From Bacteroidales bacterium (GTDB lineage Bacteria; Bacteroidota; Bacteroidia; Bacteroidales; UBA932), in assembly GCA_017428035.1 (NCBI GenBank), contig JAFRRR010000127.1, positions 1 through 64,000 of the forward strand: a stretch of DNA of 64,000 bases, given 5' to 3'. Position 1 is the stretch's first letter. Every line of letters starts with the position of its first letter. Below are positions 15,796-24,816 of the stretch, in pieces. Position numbers and translations under genes: made by a program. The notes under the pieces are model-generated. The model searched no databases. It saw only the letters and a program-made list of their open reading frames with translations, and had not been told where the DNA came from.

Positions 15796-17421
15796 CTACT
15801 CGGTGTACATAAACCGCTTGATGGTTCCTTTGGGTGTTTTGGCAAACGGTTCGTACTGGATCCTGAATCCCGACACTGCGGAGTATGCCGGAATGCGGCT
15901 GTTCAGATGGCGGATATTTTTCTGCATAATGCCCAGAAGCGACTTGGCAGAAAGGTTGTCGTTAGCCACATCGTTGCTCTTCGGAACTACTATGGCAAAC
16001 AACCGGCCGGCCTTCTCAATGATAATTGATTCTGCGACATATGGCAGTGAATTGAGAATCACTTCTATCTCTTCGGGGAAAATGTTCTGGCCATTGGAGC
16101 CAAGAATCATATTTTTGCAGCGGCCCACAATGAACACGCGGCAACCGTCCTCCAGAGTGGCCAGGTCGCCGGTGCGGAACCAGCCGTCAGCGGTAAAAGC
16201 CCTGGCGGTGGCTTCTTCGTTTTTATAATAGCCCTTAAACACGGCAGGGCCTTTGATCAGGATTTCGCCGGGAATGCTGGCGCCGTCTGCAGAGTCAATC
16301 TTAAGTTCCAGAATCTCGTTCAGCACCTTGCCGCACTCACGCAGACGATAGTCACCGTACTTCCCCAGACAAATCGTGGGTGCAGCCTCGCTCATACCGT
16401 AGCCGGTGATGAACGGTACTTTCATCTTCTTGACCAGAAGTTTCTCGAGATTCTCGTCTATGGCAGCCCCTCCGGTCGCATAGAGTTCCACCTCTCCTCC
16501 CAGGGCCTGCTTATAGGCCTCGGCCTGATCGGGAGTCACATTTTTGTATGACCGGCCCACTGTTGCTTCTACTAGTTTCTCAAGAATCAGCGGCACAGCC
16601 AGGAACACGTGGGGACGGTACTGCTGCATAGCAGGTATCAGATTGGCAGGCGCCGGAGGGATGCCCAGAATAACCAGGTGCATACCCAGGCAAAGCGGCA
16701 TAAGCATATCATAGGTGAGGCCAAAGATGTGCGAATACGGGAGCACGCTCACGTAGCTTTCACCTCCCCGGTAAGGAAAATGGCGCTCTATGGCGTAAAT
16801 ATTTGAGGAAAAGTTGCCGCAGGTCAGCATCACCCCTTTGGGATTTCCGGTGGAGCCCGAGGTGTACATTATGGCCGCCAGAGTATCAGTGCCTGCGCAG
16901 ACATAGTCGATGTCGGAAACAGTAAACCCGTCAGGATACTTTGCTGCAAACAGGGCCTCGCGGTTATTGTAGATATCACCGGCGCCGCTGCGGCTGGCCA
17001 GGAGCTCTTCAGTATTGGTGTCAACCGCCGCCAGCAGGTTGGGCAGCGCGTCAAAACTCATATTGGAGAAGATCTGCTTCTCTGTGAAAAGAATCCTGGC
17101 GTCGGAATGGTTTATAAGGCCGGCCGTGTCGTGCGGGGTGAATCCCTTGAAAATCTGGACAGCCACATAACCGCCAATCTGCGCCGCCATAAACACAGCG
17201 GCCCATCGGATGCTGCTGCGGGCGTTGATGGCCACCTTGTCGCCCTTCTCAAGGCCGGCGGCCCTGAAGAACAGAAGGGTTTTTTCTATTTCTGCCGCCA
17301 GGGCACCGTAGGTGAGGCTTTCTCCCCTGTACATTGTCACAGCCGGGCAATCCCAGTACTTTTTGACCGACTCGGAGAATCGCGCCACAAAGCAGTCTTT
17401 AGGCTCAAGCTGATGAATCAT
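15796..17421 (-). CDS. Long-chain acyl-CoA synthetase (AMP-binding enzyme)
   Basis: A 541-residue adenylate-forming ligase. The ATP/AMP P-loop is 'IMYTSGSTGNPKGVM' near residue 190. Further signatures are 'YGMSEAAPT' near 350 (A5 region), 'GWFRTGDLATLEDG' near 420 (ribose-binding Asp), and 'FIVGRCKNMILGSNGQNIFPEEIE' near 440. The C-terminal catalytic lysine region is 'FAKTPKGTIKRF' at the end. It is related to FadD-type ligases, so it likely makes long-chain acyl-CoA. It lies directly upstream of serine palmitoyltransferase, which needs acyl-CoA as substrate, so it may feed that enzyme (inference). Confidence 0.9.
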   Translation of the reverse strand: MIHQLEPKDCFVARFSESVKKYWDCPAVTMYRGESLTYGALAAEIEKTLLFFRAAGLEKGDKVAINARSSIRWAAVFMAAQIGGYVAVQIFKGFTPHDTAGLINHSDARILFTEKQIFSNMSFDALPNLLAAVDTNTEELLASRSGAGDIYNNREALFAAKYPDGFTVSDIDYVCAGTDTLAAIMYTSGSTGNPKGVMLTCGNFSSNIYAIERHFPYRGGESYVSVLPYSHIFGLTYDMLMPLCLGMHLVILGIPPAPANLIPAMQQYRPHVFLAVPLILEKLVEATVGRSYKNVTPDQAEAYKQALGGEVELYATGGAAIDENLEKLLVKKMKVPFITGYGMSEAAPTICLGKYGDYRLRECGKVLNEILELKIDSADGASIPGEILIKGPAVFKGYYKNEEATARAFTADGWFRTGDLATLEDGCRVFIVGRCKNMILGSNGQNIFPEEIEVILNSLPYVAESIIIEKAGRLFAIVVPKSNDVANDNLSAKSLLGIMQKNIRHLNSRIPAYSAVSGFRIQYEPFAKTPKGTIKRFMYTE

Positions 17422-17445
17422 AAAGGGAATCTTATTTTTACGCGG

Positions 17446-17453
17446 CGAAGTTA
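17446..17453 (-). promoter_or_regulatory. Putative -7 box of the acyl-CoA synthetase gene
   Basis: The minus strand reads TAACTTCG (TAnnTTyG variant), 24 nt before the ATG at 17421. It faces the zinc peptidase promoter in the same divergent gap. The match is to the -7 element only. Confidence 0.4.
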
Positions 17454-17472
17454 ATATTTGTGTCGAAATAAT

Positions 17473-17480
17473 TATATTTG
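17473..17480 (+). promoter_or_regulatory. -7 promoter box of the zinc metallopeptidase gene
   Basis: TATATTTG is an exact -7 box, 25 nt before the chosen ATG at 17506. A TTTG at 17457-17460 is too close (12 nt) to be a normal -33 element. Confidence 0.5.
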
Positions 17481-17505
17481 TCTATTCAAACAAATTCACA
17501 CAGCT

Positions 17506-18369
17506 ATGCAACTAGAAGGTAGAAGAAAAAGTTCAAATGTAGAAGACCGTCGCCGTGGTGGCGGAGCTGCCGCAGCGGGCGGGATAGGCCTCGGCGGTAT
17601 TTTAATTGCCGGACTCATCTGGCTGCTTACCGGCCAGGATCCCTCCACTGTGCTCCAGACCATAGACCCGGGCACCATTACTACAACTCAGAACACCGAA
17701 TACACAGCAAATGCAGAAGATCAAGAGCTCTATGACTTTGCATCGATAATCCTCGCCGGCACCGAGGATGTCTGGACTCAGATTTTCCAGAAGAACGGTC
17801 TTACCTACGTACCTCCCAAGCTGGTCATTTTTGACGGCAGCGTTCAGTCCGGTTGCGGTGGCGCAACGGCCCAGTCTGGTCCGTTCTACTGCAGTGCAGA
17901 CCAGAGCGTTTATCTGGATCTCTCCTTCTTTAAAGATATGAAGCGCCAGTTCGGTACCACAGGCGACTTTGCCTGGGCCTATGTAATTGCCCACGAGGTC
18001 GGGCACCACGTCCAGTACCTGCTAGGCACTTTGAACCAGGTGAACCAGAAGCGCGCCCGCAGCAACGAAAAGACAGCCAATCAGCTCAGCGTCCGTCTGG
18101 AACTACAGGCCGACTTTTATGCCGGCATCTGGGCACACTACGACCAGAAGCGTTTCCACTCCCTTGAAGAAGGCGACATTGAAGAGGGGCTTAACATTGC
18201 CGCAGCCATTGGCGACGACCGTATCCAGAAAAACACATACGGCCGTTCATATCCCGACTCCTTTACTCACGGCACCTCTGCACAGCGTGCCAAATGGCTC
18301 AAGAAGGGGCTTTCTACCGGCGACCCCAGTCTTGGCGACACCTTCTCTCCCAGCTATTCAGATCTTTAG
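17506..18369 (+). CDS. Neutral zinc metallopeptidase, YpfJ family
   Basis: A 287-residue protein. The start at 17506 is preferred because it gives the family N-terminus 'MQLEGRRKSSNVEDRR' (E. coli YpfJ begins 'MRWQGRRESDNVEDRR') and leaves room for the promoter. A Gly/Ala-rich stretch leads into one transmembrane helix (about residues 23-43), so the enzyme is membrane-anchored. The catalytic zinc motif is His-Glu-Val-Gly-His-His near 165, with the third-ligand region 'ELQADFYAGIWAHY' near 205. Biological substrate is unknown. Single gene between a divergent ligase and a convergent YegP gene. Confidence 0.9.
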   Translation: MQLEGRRKSSNVEDRRRGGGAAAAGGIGLGGILIAGLIWLLTGQDPSTVLQTIDPGTITTTQNTEYTANAEDQELYDFASIILAGTEDVWTQIFQKNGLTYVPPKLVIFDGSVQSGCGGATAQSGPFYCSADQSVYLDLSFFKDMKRQFGTTGDFAWAYVIAHEVGHHVQYLLGTLNQVNQKRARSNEKTANQLSVRLELQADFYAGIWAHYDQKRFHSLEEGDIEEGLNIAAAIGDDRIQKNTYGRSYPDSFTHGTSAQRAKWLKKGLSTGDPSLGDTFSPSYSDL

Positions 18370-18386
18370 CAGAAAGACATATAAAG

Positions 18387-18416
18387 AAAAAGGCAGCCTT
18401 TCGGGCCGCCTTTTTT
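18387..18416. terminator. Bidirectional intrinsic terminator
   Basis: AAAAAGGCaGCC - loop TTTC - GGCcGCCTTTTTT forms a hairpin with A-tract and T-tract on both sides. The single A/C mismatch on the plus strand becomes a G-U pair on the minus strand. It serves both the zinc peptidase gene (plus) and the yegP-like gene (minus). Confidence 0.8.
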
Positions 18417-18432
18417 ATTGCGGTTTATACTG

Positions 18433-18765
18433 TTAGAGAGACAGGTCCACAACGTCTGCATCAGGAGCATTTTTCTTTACAGACTCAATGCCCTTTTCCA
18501 TAGCAGTTGCGCTGGAATACATCTCGCTGGTGCCGATAACCTGACCGTTGGAAGCCTTCAGGTTAAAGTAAGGCTGGCCGTTCTTTGCAACGAGACGCTC
18601 GAAACGCTCGTCCATAGGGCCGTTCTTCTTTACTGAATCAATGCCTTCGAGGCAAGATTTCTTTGATTTATAACCCTGGCTTGCGAGGATAACGCGGCCG
18701 TTGGCAGCCTTAAGTACAAACTGCGGATCTCCATTTTTGCGGAGAGTGATTTCAAATTTTCCCAT
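18433..18765 (-). CDS. YegP family protein (two DUF1508 repeats)
   Basis: A 110-residue protein made of two tandem ~50-residue units. Each contains a 'FxLKAxNGxVIxxSxxY' pattern: 'FVLKAANGRVILASQGY' and 'FNLKASNGQVIGTSEMY'. It is followed by a helix with 'GIDSVKKN' or 'GIESVKKN'. This is exactly the YegP architecture and length. Function of the family is unsettled. It is monocistronic, with its own promoter and a shared terminator. Confidence 0.92.
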   Translation of the reverse strand: MGKFEITLRKNGDPQFVLKAANGRVILASQGYKSKKSCLEGIDSVKKNGPMDERFERLVAKNGQPYFNLKASNGQVIGTSEMYSSATAMEKGIESVKKNAPDADVVDLSL

Positions 18766-18799
18766 ATTGTTGTTTATTAAAGTAATTATATGCTAACTA

Positions 18800-18807
18800 C
18801 AAAGTTA
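18800..18807 (-). promoter_or_regulatory. -7 promoter box of the YegP gene
   Basis: The minus strand reads TAACTTTG, an exact -7 box, leaving a leader of about 28 nt before the ATG at 18765. It lies just upstream of the stop of the COG0523 GTPase gene. Confidence 0.55.
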
Positions 18808-18819
18808 ACAAAGAAATAT

Positions 18820-19956
18820 TTATTTAACAACAAGACAAAAGTCTAAATCTTTTGATAATTTTTCTTTGTCCAGGTTCTGGCCTATAAAAACAATTTTCTG
18901 CATACGGTCGCCCACCTTATCGTCCCAGTCTTTCAAAAAGTTCGGATCCTGCTCTGCAATGCGCTTCAGGTCCTCTTCGGGGGCGGTGGCATACCAGTAT
19001 CCGACCTCGGTGAGTTTCTTTTCGCGGCCGGCACTCTCGAATACAAAAGACATATCGTTGTCATCTGCAAACCAGCAGATGCCTTTTGCGCGGATAATAT
19101 TTGGCGTGAAATTGCGGTTGATGAAATAATCAAACCGGTTCATATCAAACGGCAGGCGGCGGTAATATACAAAAGTACTGATGTTATATTCGTCGCTCTC
19201 GCCCTCCTCTTCGTTTTCAAGTTCTTCCTCGCCACCTTCCAACTCACGGATCCAGGCGGCTGAAGTGGCGGCCTTTTCAAAATCAAAACTGCGGGTAAAC
19301 AGCAGCTTGTCCAGGTCCACATCGGCATAGTCACACTCCAGAATCTCTGCGGTGGGCTGGATGGCGCGCACAATGGCCTTGACACGGCCCAGTTCTGTAG
19401 GAGTCAGTTCAGATGCCTTGTTCAGCAATATCACGTTGCAGAACTCTATCTGCTGGATGAGCAGATTCTCTATGTCATCCTCTTCTATGCCGCTGCGCTG
19501 AAGTGCGCCGCCGCAGTCAAATTCATCTTTAAGGCGGAGGGCATCCACCACAGAGACAATGCTGTCCAGATGGCACGTGCCGCCGCGGTTGAATTGAGGC
19601 CCGAGCGAAGGTATAGAGCATATGGTCTGTGCAATTGGGGCCGGCTCGCAAATGCCGCTGGCCTCAATCACAATGTAGTCAAAAGCCTGCTGCTCTACCA
19701 GACCGGCAATCTGCTCTACAAGGTCCATCTTTAAAGTGCAGCATATGCAGCCGTTCTGCAGGGCCACCAGACTGTCGTCTTTCTTGCCCACTACTCCACC
19801 CTTGGCAATGAGGTCGGCATCTATGTTGACTTCGCCAATGTCGTTTACAATTACGGCAAATTTGATTCCTTTTCTGTTTGCAAGGATTCTGTTGACCAGA
19901 GTGGTCTTTCCACTGCCCAGATATCCCGTAAGAAGCAGTATGGGGGTATTTTTCAT
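18820..19956 (-). CDS. COG0523 (CobW/ZNG1-type) GTPase, putative metallochaperone
   Basis: A 378-residue G3E-family P-loop GTPase. Walker A 'GYLGSGKTTLVNRIL' is at residue 11. The hallmark metal-binding Cys-Ile-Cys-Cys ('NGCICCTLKMDLV') is near residue 70, and 'IEASGICEPAPIAQT' is near 100. A C-terminal CobW_C domain follows. These proteins load zinc or other metals into clients, or chelate cobalt. Instead of the common His-rich linker this one has a strongly acidic linker ('EGGEEELENEEEGESDEYN', about residues 240-260). No metal-enzyme client is adjacent, so the metal is unassigned. Confidence 0.88.
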   Translation of the reverse strand: MKNTPILLLTGYLGSGKTTLVNRILANRKGIKFAVIVNDIGEVNIDADLIAKGGVVGKKDDSLVALQNGCICCTLKMDLVEQIAGLVEQQAFDYIVIEASGICEPAPIAQTICSIPSLGPQFNRGGTCHLDSIVSVVDALRLKDEFDCGGALQRSGIEEDDIENLLIQQIEFCNVILLNKASELTPTELGRVKAIVRAIQPTAEILECDYADVDLDKLLFTRSFDFEKAATSAAWIRELEGGEEELENEEEGESDEYNISTFVYYRRLPFDMNRFDYFINRNFTPNIIRAKGICWFADDNDMSFVFESAGREKKLTEVGYWYATAPEEDLKRIAEQDPNFLKDWDDKVGDRMQKIVFIGQNLDKEKLSKDLDFCLVVK

Positions 19957-19960
19957 ACCG

Positions 19961-19968
19961 CGAAATTA
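19961..19968 (-). promoter_or_regulatory. Putative -7 box of the COG0523 GTPase gene
   Basis: The minus strand reads TAATTTCG, 4 nt from the ATG. If it is used, the transcript would begin at the start codon (leaderless). Confidence 0.4.
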
Positions 19969-20042
19969 GCAATTCGTTTTTGCAATCGGAAACACTTTGA
20001 CACAAATTCCGAAACTTTCCGTTTTGAGGCATCCTGCCGCCA

Positions 20043-20050
20043 TATTTTTG
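20043..20050 (+). promoter_or_regulatory. -7 promoter box of the fimbrial operon
   Basis: TATTTTTG is an exact -7 box, 21 nt before the ATG of the DUF3575 gene. A TTTG at 20023-20026 is 16 nt upstream, slightly close for a -33 element. Confidence 0.5.
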
Positions 20051-20071
20051 CCATCGAAAAAACGAACTGAA

Positions 20072-20659
20072 ATGATTAAGCGATTTGTTTTGACGGCCCT
20101 GCTGCTTACGGCAGCCATCGGACTTGCAAGAGCCCAAGACGAACAGGAATGCACTCCCGCACGCATATGGGTCATAGGCACCGACCTGGCCGACTGGGCG
20201 GAACTGATATGCCCCAATATTGAGTTACACTACAGTGCCTGGAATCATCTTGGGTTGATGGCGGGTTTCAAATACAACCCGTTCACCTTCAGCAAAGGGA
20301 CTCCGCAGCAGACCCAGATGCGGCAGGCCACCCCGTTTATCGGCGTCAGGTACTGGTTGGACACCCCGTTTACCGGCTGGTACGCCCAGGGACGGCTGGC
20401 GGCTTCGGTATACAATGTAGCCAACGTGTTTTGCGACAAATGCTTTGAAGGGCAGATGGTTGCCCTGGAGGCGGGCGCCGGATGGAGCAAGATGCTCTCC
20501 GACAAATGGAACATCACCCTTGGTGCCGGCATCGCCGCTGCACTGCACGACACCACCCGCTATCTGGGGCCGTTATGCGGCAGGATAAATGGCCGGAACA
20601 GTGGACTCCTGATCTTCCCGGACATTACCATATCCATCAATTATCTGTGGCAGAAATGA
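20072..20659 (+). CDS. DUF3575 family exported protein, fimbrial operon
   Basis: A 195-residue exported protein. The start at 20072 gives a clean signal peptide ('MIKRFVLTALLLTAAIGLARAQ'); an earlier in-frame ATG at 19997 lies upstream of the promoter box. The mature part looks like a small outer-membrane beta-barrel, with alternating strands ending in aromatics ('GVRYWLDTPFTGWYAQGRL') and a final 'ISINYLWQK'. It matches the DUF3575 family, which commonly heads Bacteroidales fimbrial operons. It overlaps the next gene by ATGA. It may help display the pilus at the outer membrane (inference). Confidence 0.75.
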   Translation: MIKRFVLTALLLTAAIGLARAQDEQECTPARIWVIGTDLADWAELICPNIELHYSAWNHLGLMAGFKYNPFTFSKGTPQQTQMRQATPFIGVRYWLDTPFTGWYAQGRLAASVYNVANVFCDKCFEGQMVALEAGAGWSKMLSDKWNITLGAGIAAALHDTTRYLGPLCGRINGRNSGLLIFPDITISINYLWQK

Positions 20660-21468
20660 AACGGCTTTATATAATAATGGTGGCGGCACTGGCGCTGAGC
20701 TCCTGCATAAAGGAAGACCGCACCCACTGCCCCTGCTACCTTCACGTGGATCTGACTCAGGTAGATCCGCACTATGTCCACAAGATGGATCTGATGCTCA
20801 AGGCCGACGGCGGCCCTGCAGAGTGGTATCCGGTCAGGGAATCGGCCATAGGCGACACGCTTATTATGAGCATTGACAAAAGCGAATTTGACTTCAGCGC
20901 CTGGGGCAACCTTTATGGCAGCGTGAGGGACGATGATAGAATGACAATTAAGCCAGGCGAAAAGCCTGACAGTCTGTGGAGCTACAGCAACCGCATCAAC
21001 GCCCGGTGCGAAGACGCCTATGTTAAGGTCATTCCCGACCGGCAGTACATTCCAGTGACAATAATCGTAAGAGGAATGCTGCAGAACATTACGGACATCA
21101 AACCGGTGCTGGAAAACATCAGCGGTGCGCTTCTATACGACGGTATGGCCACCGGCGGCACTGGCACCCTTGTACCAGTGCCCACAGAAACCGGCGGCGG
21201 AGAAGCGCTCTACTATATGTATCAGACAATGATAATGACACAGACCAGTGCCACAGCGGCTCAGCTCAGGTTGTCGTTTGTAAGGGACGACATCCGTATA
21301 GACAATACCTATCCCGTTGGCGAAATGCTAAGCGATATGGGAGAAGACATATCGCTTGTAAACCAGAATCCGATTATCCTAGATCTTACAATAGGCACTG
21401 CCAGCGTGCTGCTTGTGATACGTGTCTCCGACTGGACACGCCACGGCATATTTACAATAACCTATTAA
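20656..21468 (+). CDS. FimB/Mfa2-type fimbrial anchor lipoprotein
   Basis: A 270-residue lipoprotein. The start at 20656 overlaps the upstream stop (ATGA) and gives 'MKRLYIIMVAALALSSC' with lipobox Cys17. The following 'IKEDRTHCPCYLHVDLTQVD' is the typical N-terminus of FimB/Mfa2 proteins, which anchor type V (FimA/Mfa1) fimbriae to the outer membrane and set their length. The body is beta-rich, as expected for two transthyretin-like domains. It lies directly before two further fimbrial genes. Confidence 0.85.
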   Translation: MKRLYIIMVAALALSSCIKEDRTHCPCYLHVDLTQVDPHYVHKMDLMLKADGGPAEWYPVRESAIGDTLIMSIDKSEFDFSAWGNLYGSVRDDDRMTIKPGEKPDSLWSYSNRINARCEDAYVKVIPDRQYIPVTIIVRGMLQNITDIKPVLENISGALLYDGMATGGTGTLVPVPTETGGGEALYYMYQTMIMTQTSATAAQLRLSFVRDDIRIDNTYPVGEMLSDMGEDISLVNQNPIILDLTIGTASVLLVIRVSDWTRHGIFTITY

Positions 21469-21478
21469 CGTACCCGAA

Positions 21479-23638
21479 ATGAAGAAACTGTATATTTTAG
21501 CATTTCTAGCCCTGCTTTTCAGCGGGTGCAGCCATCACGACCTCCCCGTCGCCGAACACGGTGACGCCACTGTATATTTCCGCTACGACTCGGCCACGAC
21601 CAAGACACTGCAGGTAAACGACACGCAGATATCCAACTGCAACATAATGATGTATGATGCGCAGGGACAACTGGTCGCATCAAGCTACTGTCCAACCGGG
21701 AAAGTGACCACGATGAGTCTCACCTCTGCGATTGGCCGCTCGTATAAATTCTACTGCGTGTGCAACATCGGCGATATCACGGGGAATCCGCTATTCAGAA
21801 ATGTGACCGGCCTTGAGGGGTACCAGTACACTGTGAACAGCTACAGCGACATTGTGGATATTACCGGGGCCGTGCCTATGACCGGCTGCACCGGCTTTAT
21901 CACCATTGCCGCCGGTATGAACATAGTAATAGACCTCACCCGCTGCGTGGCGCTGGTTTCCATAAGGATAGATGATTCTGAGTTGGAAAATTCCGACATC
22001 AGCATAAACTCCATTAGAGTCAGGAACGCCGCCAGCAAGGTGGGCCTGTTCGGGCACAGCGCGGCAACCAGCGCACAGGACTGTACCCCCAATGGCGACT
22101 ATGCCGCCCCAGCCGAACTGTCAACCTTCAACAACGGTGACCCGGTGGGTTTCTATATGTTTGAAAACAATCAGGGCGAATTGTTGCCCGGCAATACGTC
22201 CTGCACCACCAAATTTTTTGAACAGGGCAGCATCTACGAGCAGCTGTGCAGTTATGTGGAGCTGGAAGGATATTACAACGATCTTAATTCAGACAATCCC
22301 CGTCACGGCAACTTTACTTACCGCTTCTACCTGGGAGAAAACCCCACCACCGACTTCAGCGTGGTACGCAACCATCATTATCATATAGTGCTCAAACTAC
22401 ACGACGATGGCGTGGACGAAGAGAGCTGGCGGGTGGACGACGACCTGCTGCCCTACGCCACCCTGGTCAGGGTGATTCCGCCTGAATACACATTCGTGGG
22501 TGTCTCAGGCACAACCACCCTCACGGCAGAAGTCCTGCCCGCGGGTGCAGATCAGAGCGTCATATGGAGCAGCGGCAACCCTTCGGTGGCAACAGTAGAC
22601 CAGAACGGGGTGGTCACCCCACACTCCCTTGGCACTGCAGAAATCAGGGCGACCGTCACCGACGGCAGCGGCGTTTTCGGCACCGGCATCATACACGTAG
22701 TGCAGCCGTCAGTTCCCGTCAGCATAGAGCCAAATTACCTTAAAGAATTCGGCTGGGTGCTTGGAGCCGGCAGTTTTACCCAGAATTTCGAGGTTACAGT
22801 ACACTATCAGGACGGCTCGTCAAGAGTCCTTACCGGCCAGGACGCCCTGGCCACAATAGACAACAGTGACGGCGAGTGGGAAATAGATGAAGAGGGCCTG
22901 CAGGCGCCGTTCGAGACCACAGCTATGGAACTACTTCTGAACTATACCGAATCGGGACGGACTGTCAGCTTTTCTTCAGAAGGAGAAGTTGTGAAATCTG
23001 ACGCCTTCTACACCGCCACCTTCTACCAGAATGTCAACAAGAAATACGGCGACACTGACCACCGACCGATAGTCGTGACCAATATACAATGCTACAGAAG
23101 CCCAGTATGCGACCTGGAGCCGATGCTGACCTTTACCACAAACACCAGCTTTCTTGAGCGCACAGCCGACGGTTTCCGCCTAATAGGGACCTGCACCGTA
23201 AACGGCGACATACACTACACGCTCACAGGAAGTCTGATTGACGGTTTCGGGAACCGGTTCTCGAAGACTTACACCAAAATGATAACGGTGTTCGAATACC
23301 GCAAGCGGTTCTACAACATCCAGATAAACACTATGGTGAGGGACTATATCAATCCCAACAGCCAGGAGCAGCCAGACAACATAATAGTGACCATAACCCT
23401 GGTAAAGAGCTGGGAGAGCAGCCAGCAGATTGCCCGCTACTTCTTCCCCGCTTCTTATGACCAGGACACCGGAGAACTGGTTCAGGGTTCATTTACCTAC
23501 CGCTGGTACCAAACCACAATGACAGTGCAGATGCAAGATGACCGGGAATATGAGTACAACTATGACAACAATGGCAACCTGCTGATAGAAGGTTATTGCT
23601 TTGACGAAAGCCGATACATATACTACGATTCACTGTAA
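21479..23638 (+). CDS. Large fimbrial-associated lipoprotein with Ig-like (Big_2) domain, DUF4906-like
   Basis: A 719-residue lipoprotein ('MKKLYILAFLALLFSGC', Cys17). Residues ~20-330 look like a fimbrillin or DUF4906-type domain: 'NHHYHIVLKLHDDGVDEESW' marks its end, and the 'RNHHY' type motif is typical of these proteins. Residues ~335-415 are a bacterial Ig-like Big_2 domain ('VWSSGNPSVATVDQNGVVT'-like, here with Ile-Trp-Ser-Ser). The last ~300 residues are beta-rich and not recognised. It is probably the tip or accessory adhesin of the pilus (inference). The spacing to the FimB-like gene is 10 nt. Confidence 0.75.
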   Translation: MKKLYILAFLALLFSGCSHHDLPVAEHGDATVYFRYDSATTKTLQVNDTQISNCNIMMYDAQGQLVASSYCPTGKVTTMSLTSAIGRSYKFYCVCNIGDITGNPLFRNVTGLEGYQYTVNSYSDIVDITGAVPMTGCTGFITIAAGMNIVIDLTRCVALVSIRIDDSELENSDISINSIRVRNAASKVGLFGHSAATSAQDCTPNGDYAAPAELSTFNNGDPVGFYMFENNQGELLPGNTSCTTKFFEQGSIYEQLCSYVELEGYYNDLNSDNPRHGNFTYRFYLGENPTTDFSVVRNHHYHIVLKLHDDGVDEESWRVDDDLLPYATLVRVIPPEYTFVGVSGTTTLTAEVLPAGADQSVIWSSGNPSVATVDQNGVVTPHSLGTAEIRATVTDGSGVFGTGIIHVVQPSVPVSIEPNYLKEFGWVLGAGSFTQNFEVTVHYQDGSSRVLTGQDALATIDNSDGEWEIDEEGLQAPFETTAMELLLNYTESGRTVSFSSEGEVVKSDAFYTATFYQNVNKKYGDTDHRPIVVTNIQCYRSPVCDLEPMLTFTTNTSFLERTADGFRLIGTCTVNGDIHYTLTGSLIDGFGNRFSKTYTKMITVFEYRKRFYNIQINTMVRDYINPNSQEQPDNIIVTITLVKSWESSQQIARYFFPASYDQDTGELVQGSFTYRWYQTTMTVQMQDDREYEYNYDNNGNLLIEGYCFDESRYIYYDSL

Positions 23639-23681
23639 CACACATACAACCCTTATTATTAACATTTTAAACAACAAACAA

Positions 23682-24740
23682 ATGAAAAGGAATCTTTTAT
23701 TGCTGACACTTGCGGCGGGCGTTGTGATGAGTTCGTGCGGCAAGATGGAGACGGGTTCGTCTCTGGAAAGAGAAGGTGAAGTGCTGGTCAATTTTTCCCT
23801 GGGTTACGCCACCAAGGCCACCGGCGGCATTGACGACGACGCAGTGAACACGGCCTATGTGTTTGCGTTTGACGGCAACCGCCTGGACGGTTCAGCATAT
23901 GTGACATCCACCACCGGCACCATCAAAGTCACCAAGGGTTTGCGCCGCTTCATCGCCGTGGTAAATCCCAACGAAGAATTCACTTATGGCGCGGCAACAT
24001 CGCCGGCAGCGCTATTGTCGATGGTCTCGCAGCTCTCTTCGGAAGATCTTACCGATATGGTTATGGTTGGCGAAAACAACCAGACCATCACCGACGCCAC
24101 CACCACAGTGCTGATAGATGTCACAAGGCTGGTGAGCCGGGTGAGTGTGAATTCTCTCAAATTCCAGTTCAGCGGTGCTCTTGCAGGCAAATCGGTGAGC
24201 GAAGTGGCTATGTACGTAAAGAACTTCCCCACTTCACAAACCTATGAAGGCACTCCCGGAACACTTTACTCTTCAGGTCTGTTCACTTCCAAGCAGAATA
24301 CCTTTGAGGTATACGACCTGATAGGTACCATCGGCGACGGCCAGACCGACACTACCCCTCACCACTTCTTCTGCTATCAGCGTCCCACCGAAGTGCTGAC
24401 CTCCGGCAGCGGCGCTATCCGCCTTTGCGTCACCGGCAAGATTGACGGCCAGCGCTATTACTGGTCCATACCTGTCAACAACGGCTCGGTGTGGACAGAC
24501 GATGCATTCGTGGACGGCGACGAGCATTTTGGTGTAATGCGCAACCACTCTTATGAATATGAGATAATCATTACCCGCGCCGGTATTCCCGACGACGGCA
24601 ACCATCCCGATCCCAACGACCCCACCGACATCGGTGACGACAATCTCGAAGACGATCAGGACCTTGAAGTAAGCGATATCAACTTTATCCTCCGAGTAGT
24701 CGATTGGGTAGAAGTTGAAGAACAGACTGTCACTTTCTAG
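23682..24740 (+). CDS. FimA/Mfa1-type major fimbrial subunit (type V pilin)
   Basis: A 352-residue lipoprotein precursor. The start at 23682 gives 'MKRNLLLLTLAAGVVMSSCG' with lipobox Cys19; the earlier in-frame ATG at 23601 lies inside the upstream gene. The N-terminal domain has 'AYVFAFDGNRLDG' and 'RRFIAVVNP', as in P. gingivalis FimA/Mfa1. The C-terminus ends with 'DWVEVEEQTVTF', the donor-strand-like tail typical of these pilins. Type V pilins are lipidated, exported and trimmed by an Arg/Lys protease before strand exchange. An Asp/Pro-rich linker ('DDGNHPDPNDPTDIGDD') precedes the last strand. It is the last gene before the terminator. Confidence 0.85.
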   Translation: MKRNLLLLTLAAGVVMSSCGKMETGSSLEREGEVLVNFSLGYATKATGGIDDDAVNTAYVFAFDGNRLDGSAYVTSTTGTIKVTKGLRRFIAVVNPNEEFTYGAATSPAALLSMVSQLSSEDLTDMVMVGENNQTITDATTTVLIDVTRLVSRVSVNSLKFQFSGALAGKSVSEVAMYVKNFPTSQTYEGTPGTLYSSGLFTSKQNTFEVYDLIGTIGDGQTDTTPHHFFCYQRPTEVLTSGSGAIRLCVTGKIDGQRYYWSIPVNNGSVWTDDAFVDGDEHFGVMRNHSYEYEIIITRAGIPDDGNHPDPNDPTDIGDDNLEDDQDLEVSDINFILRVVDWVEVEEQTVTF

Positions 24741-24778
24741 TGACTCATACTCCTTCTCAACATTTCTCATCATCCACC

Positions 24779-24816
24779 GGCCGTCGCCCCCCGCAGGGGC
24801 GGCGGCCTCTTGTTTT
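24779..24816 (+). terminator. Intrinsic terminator of the fimbrial operon
   Basis: A 12-bp GC-rich stem (24779-24790 with 24796-24807, one G-U pair), a 5-nt loop CCGCA, and a T-rich tail (TCTTGTTTT). It separates the pilin gene from the LytTR regulator. Confidence 0.88.
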
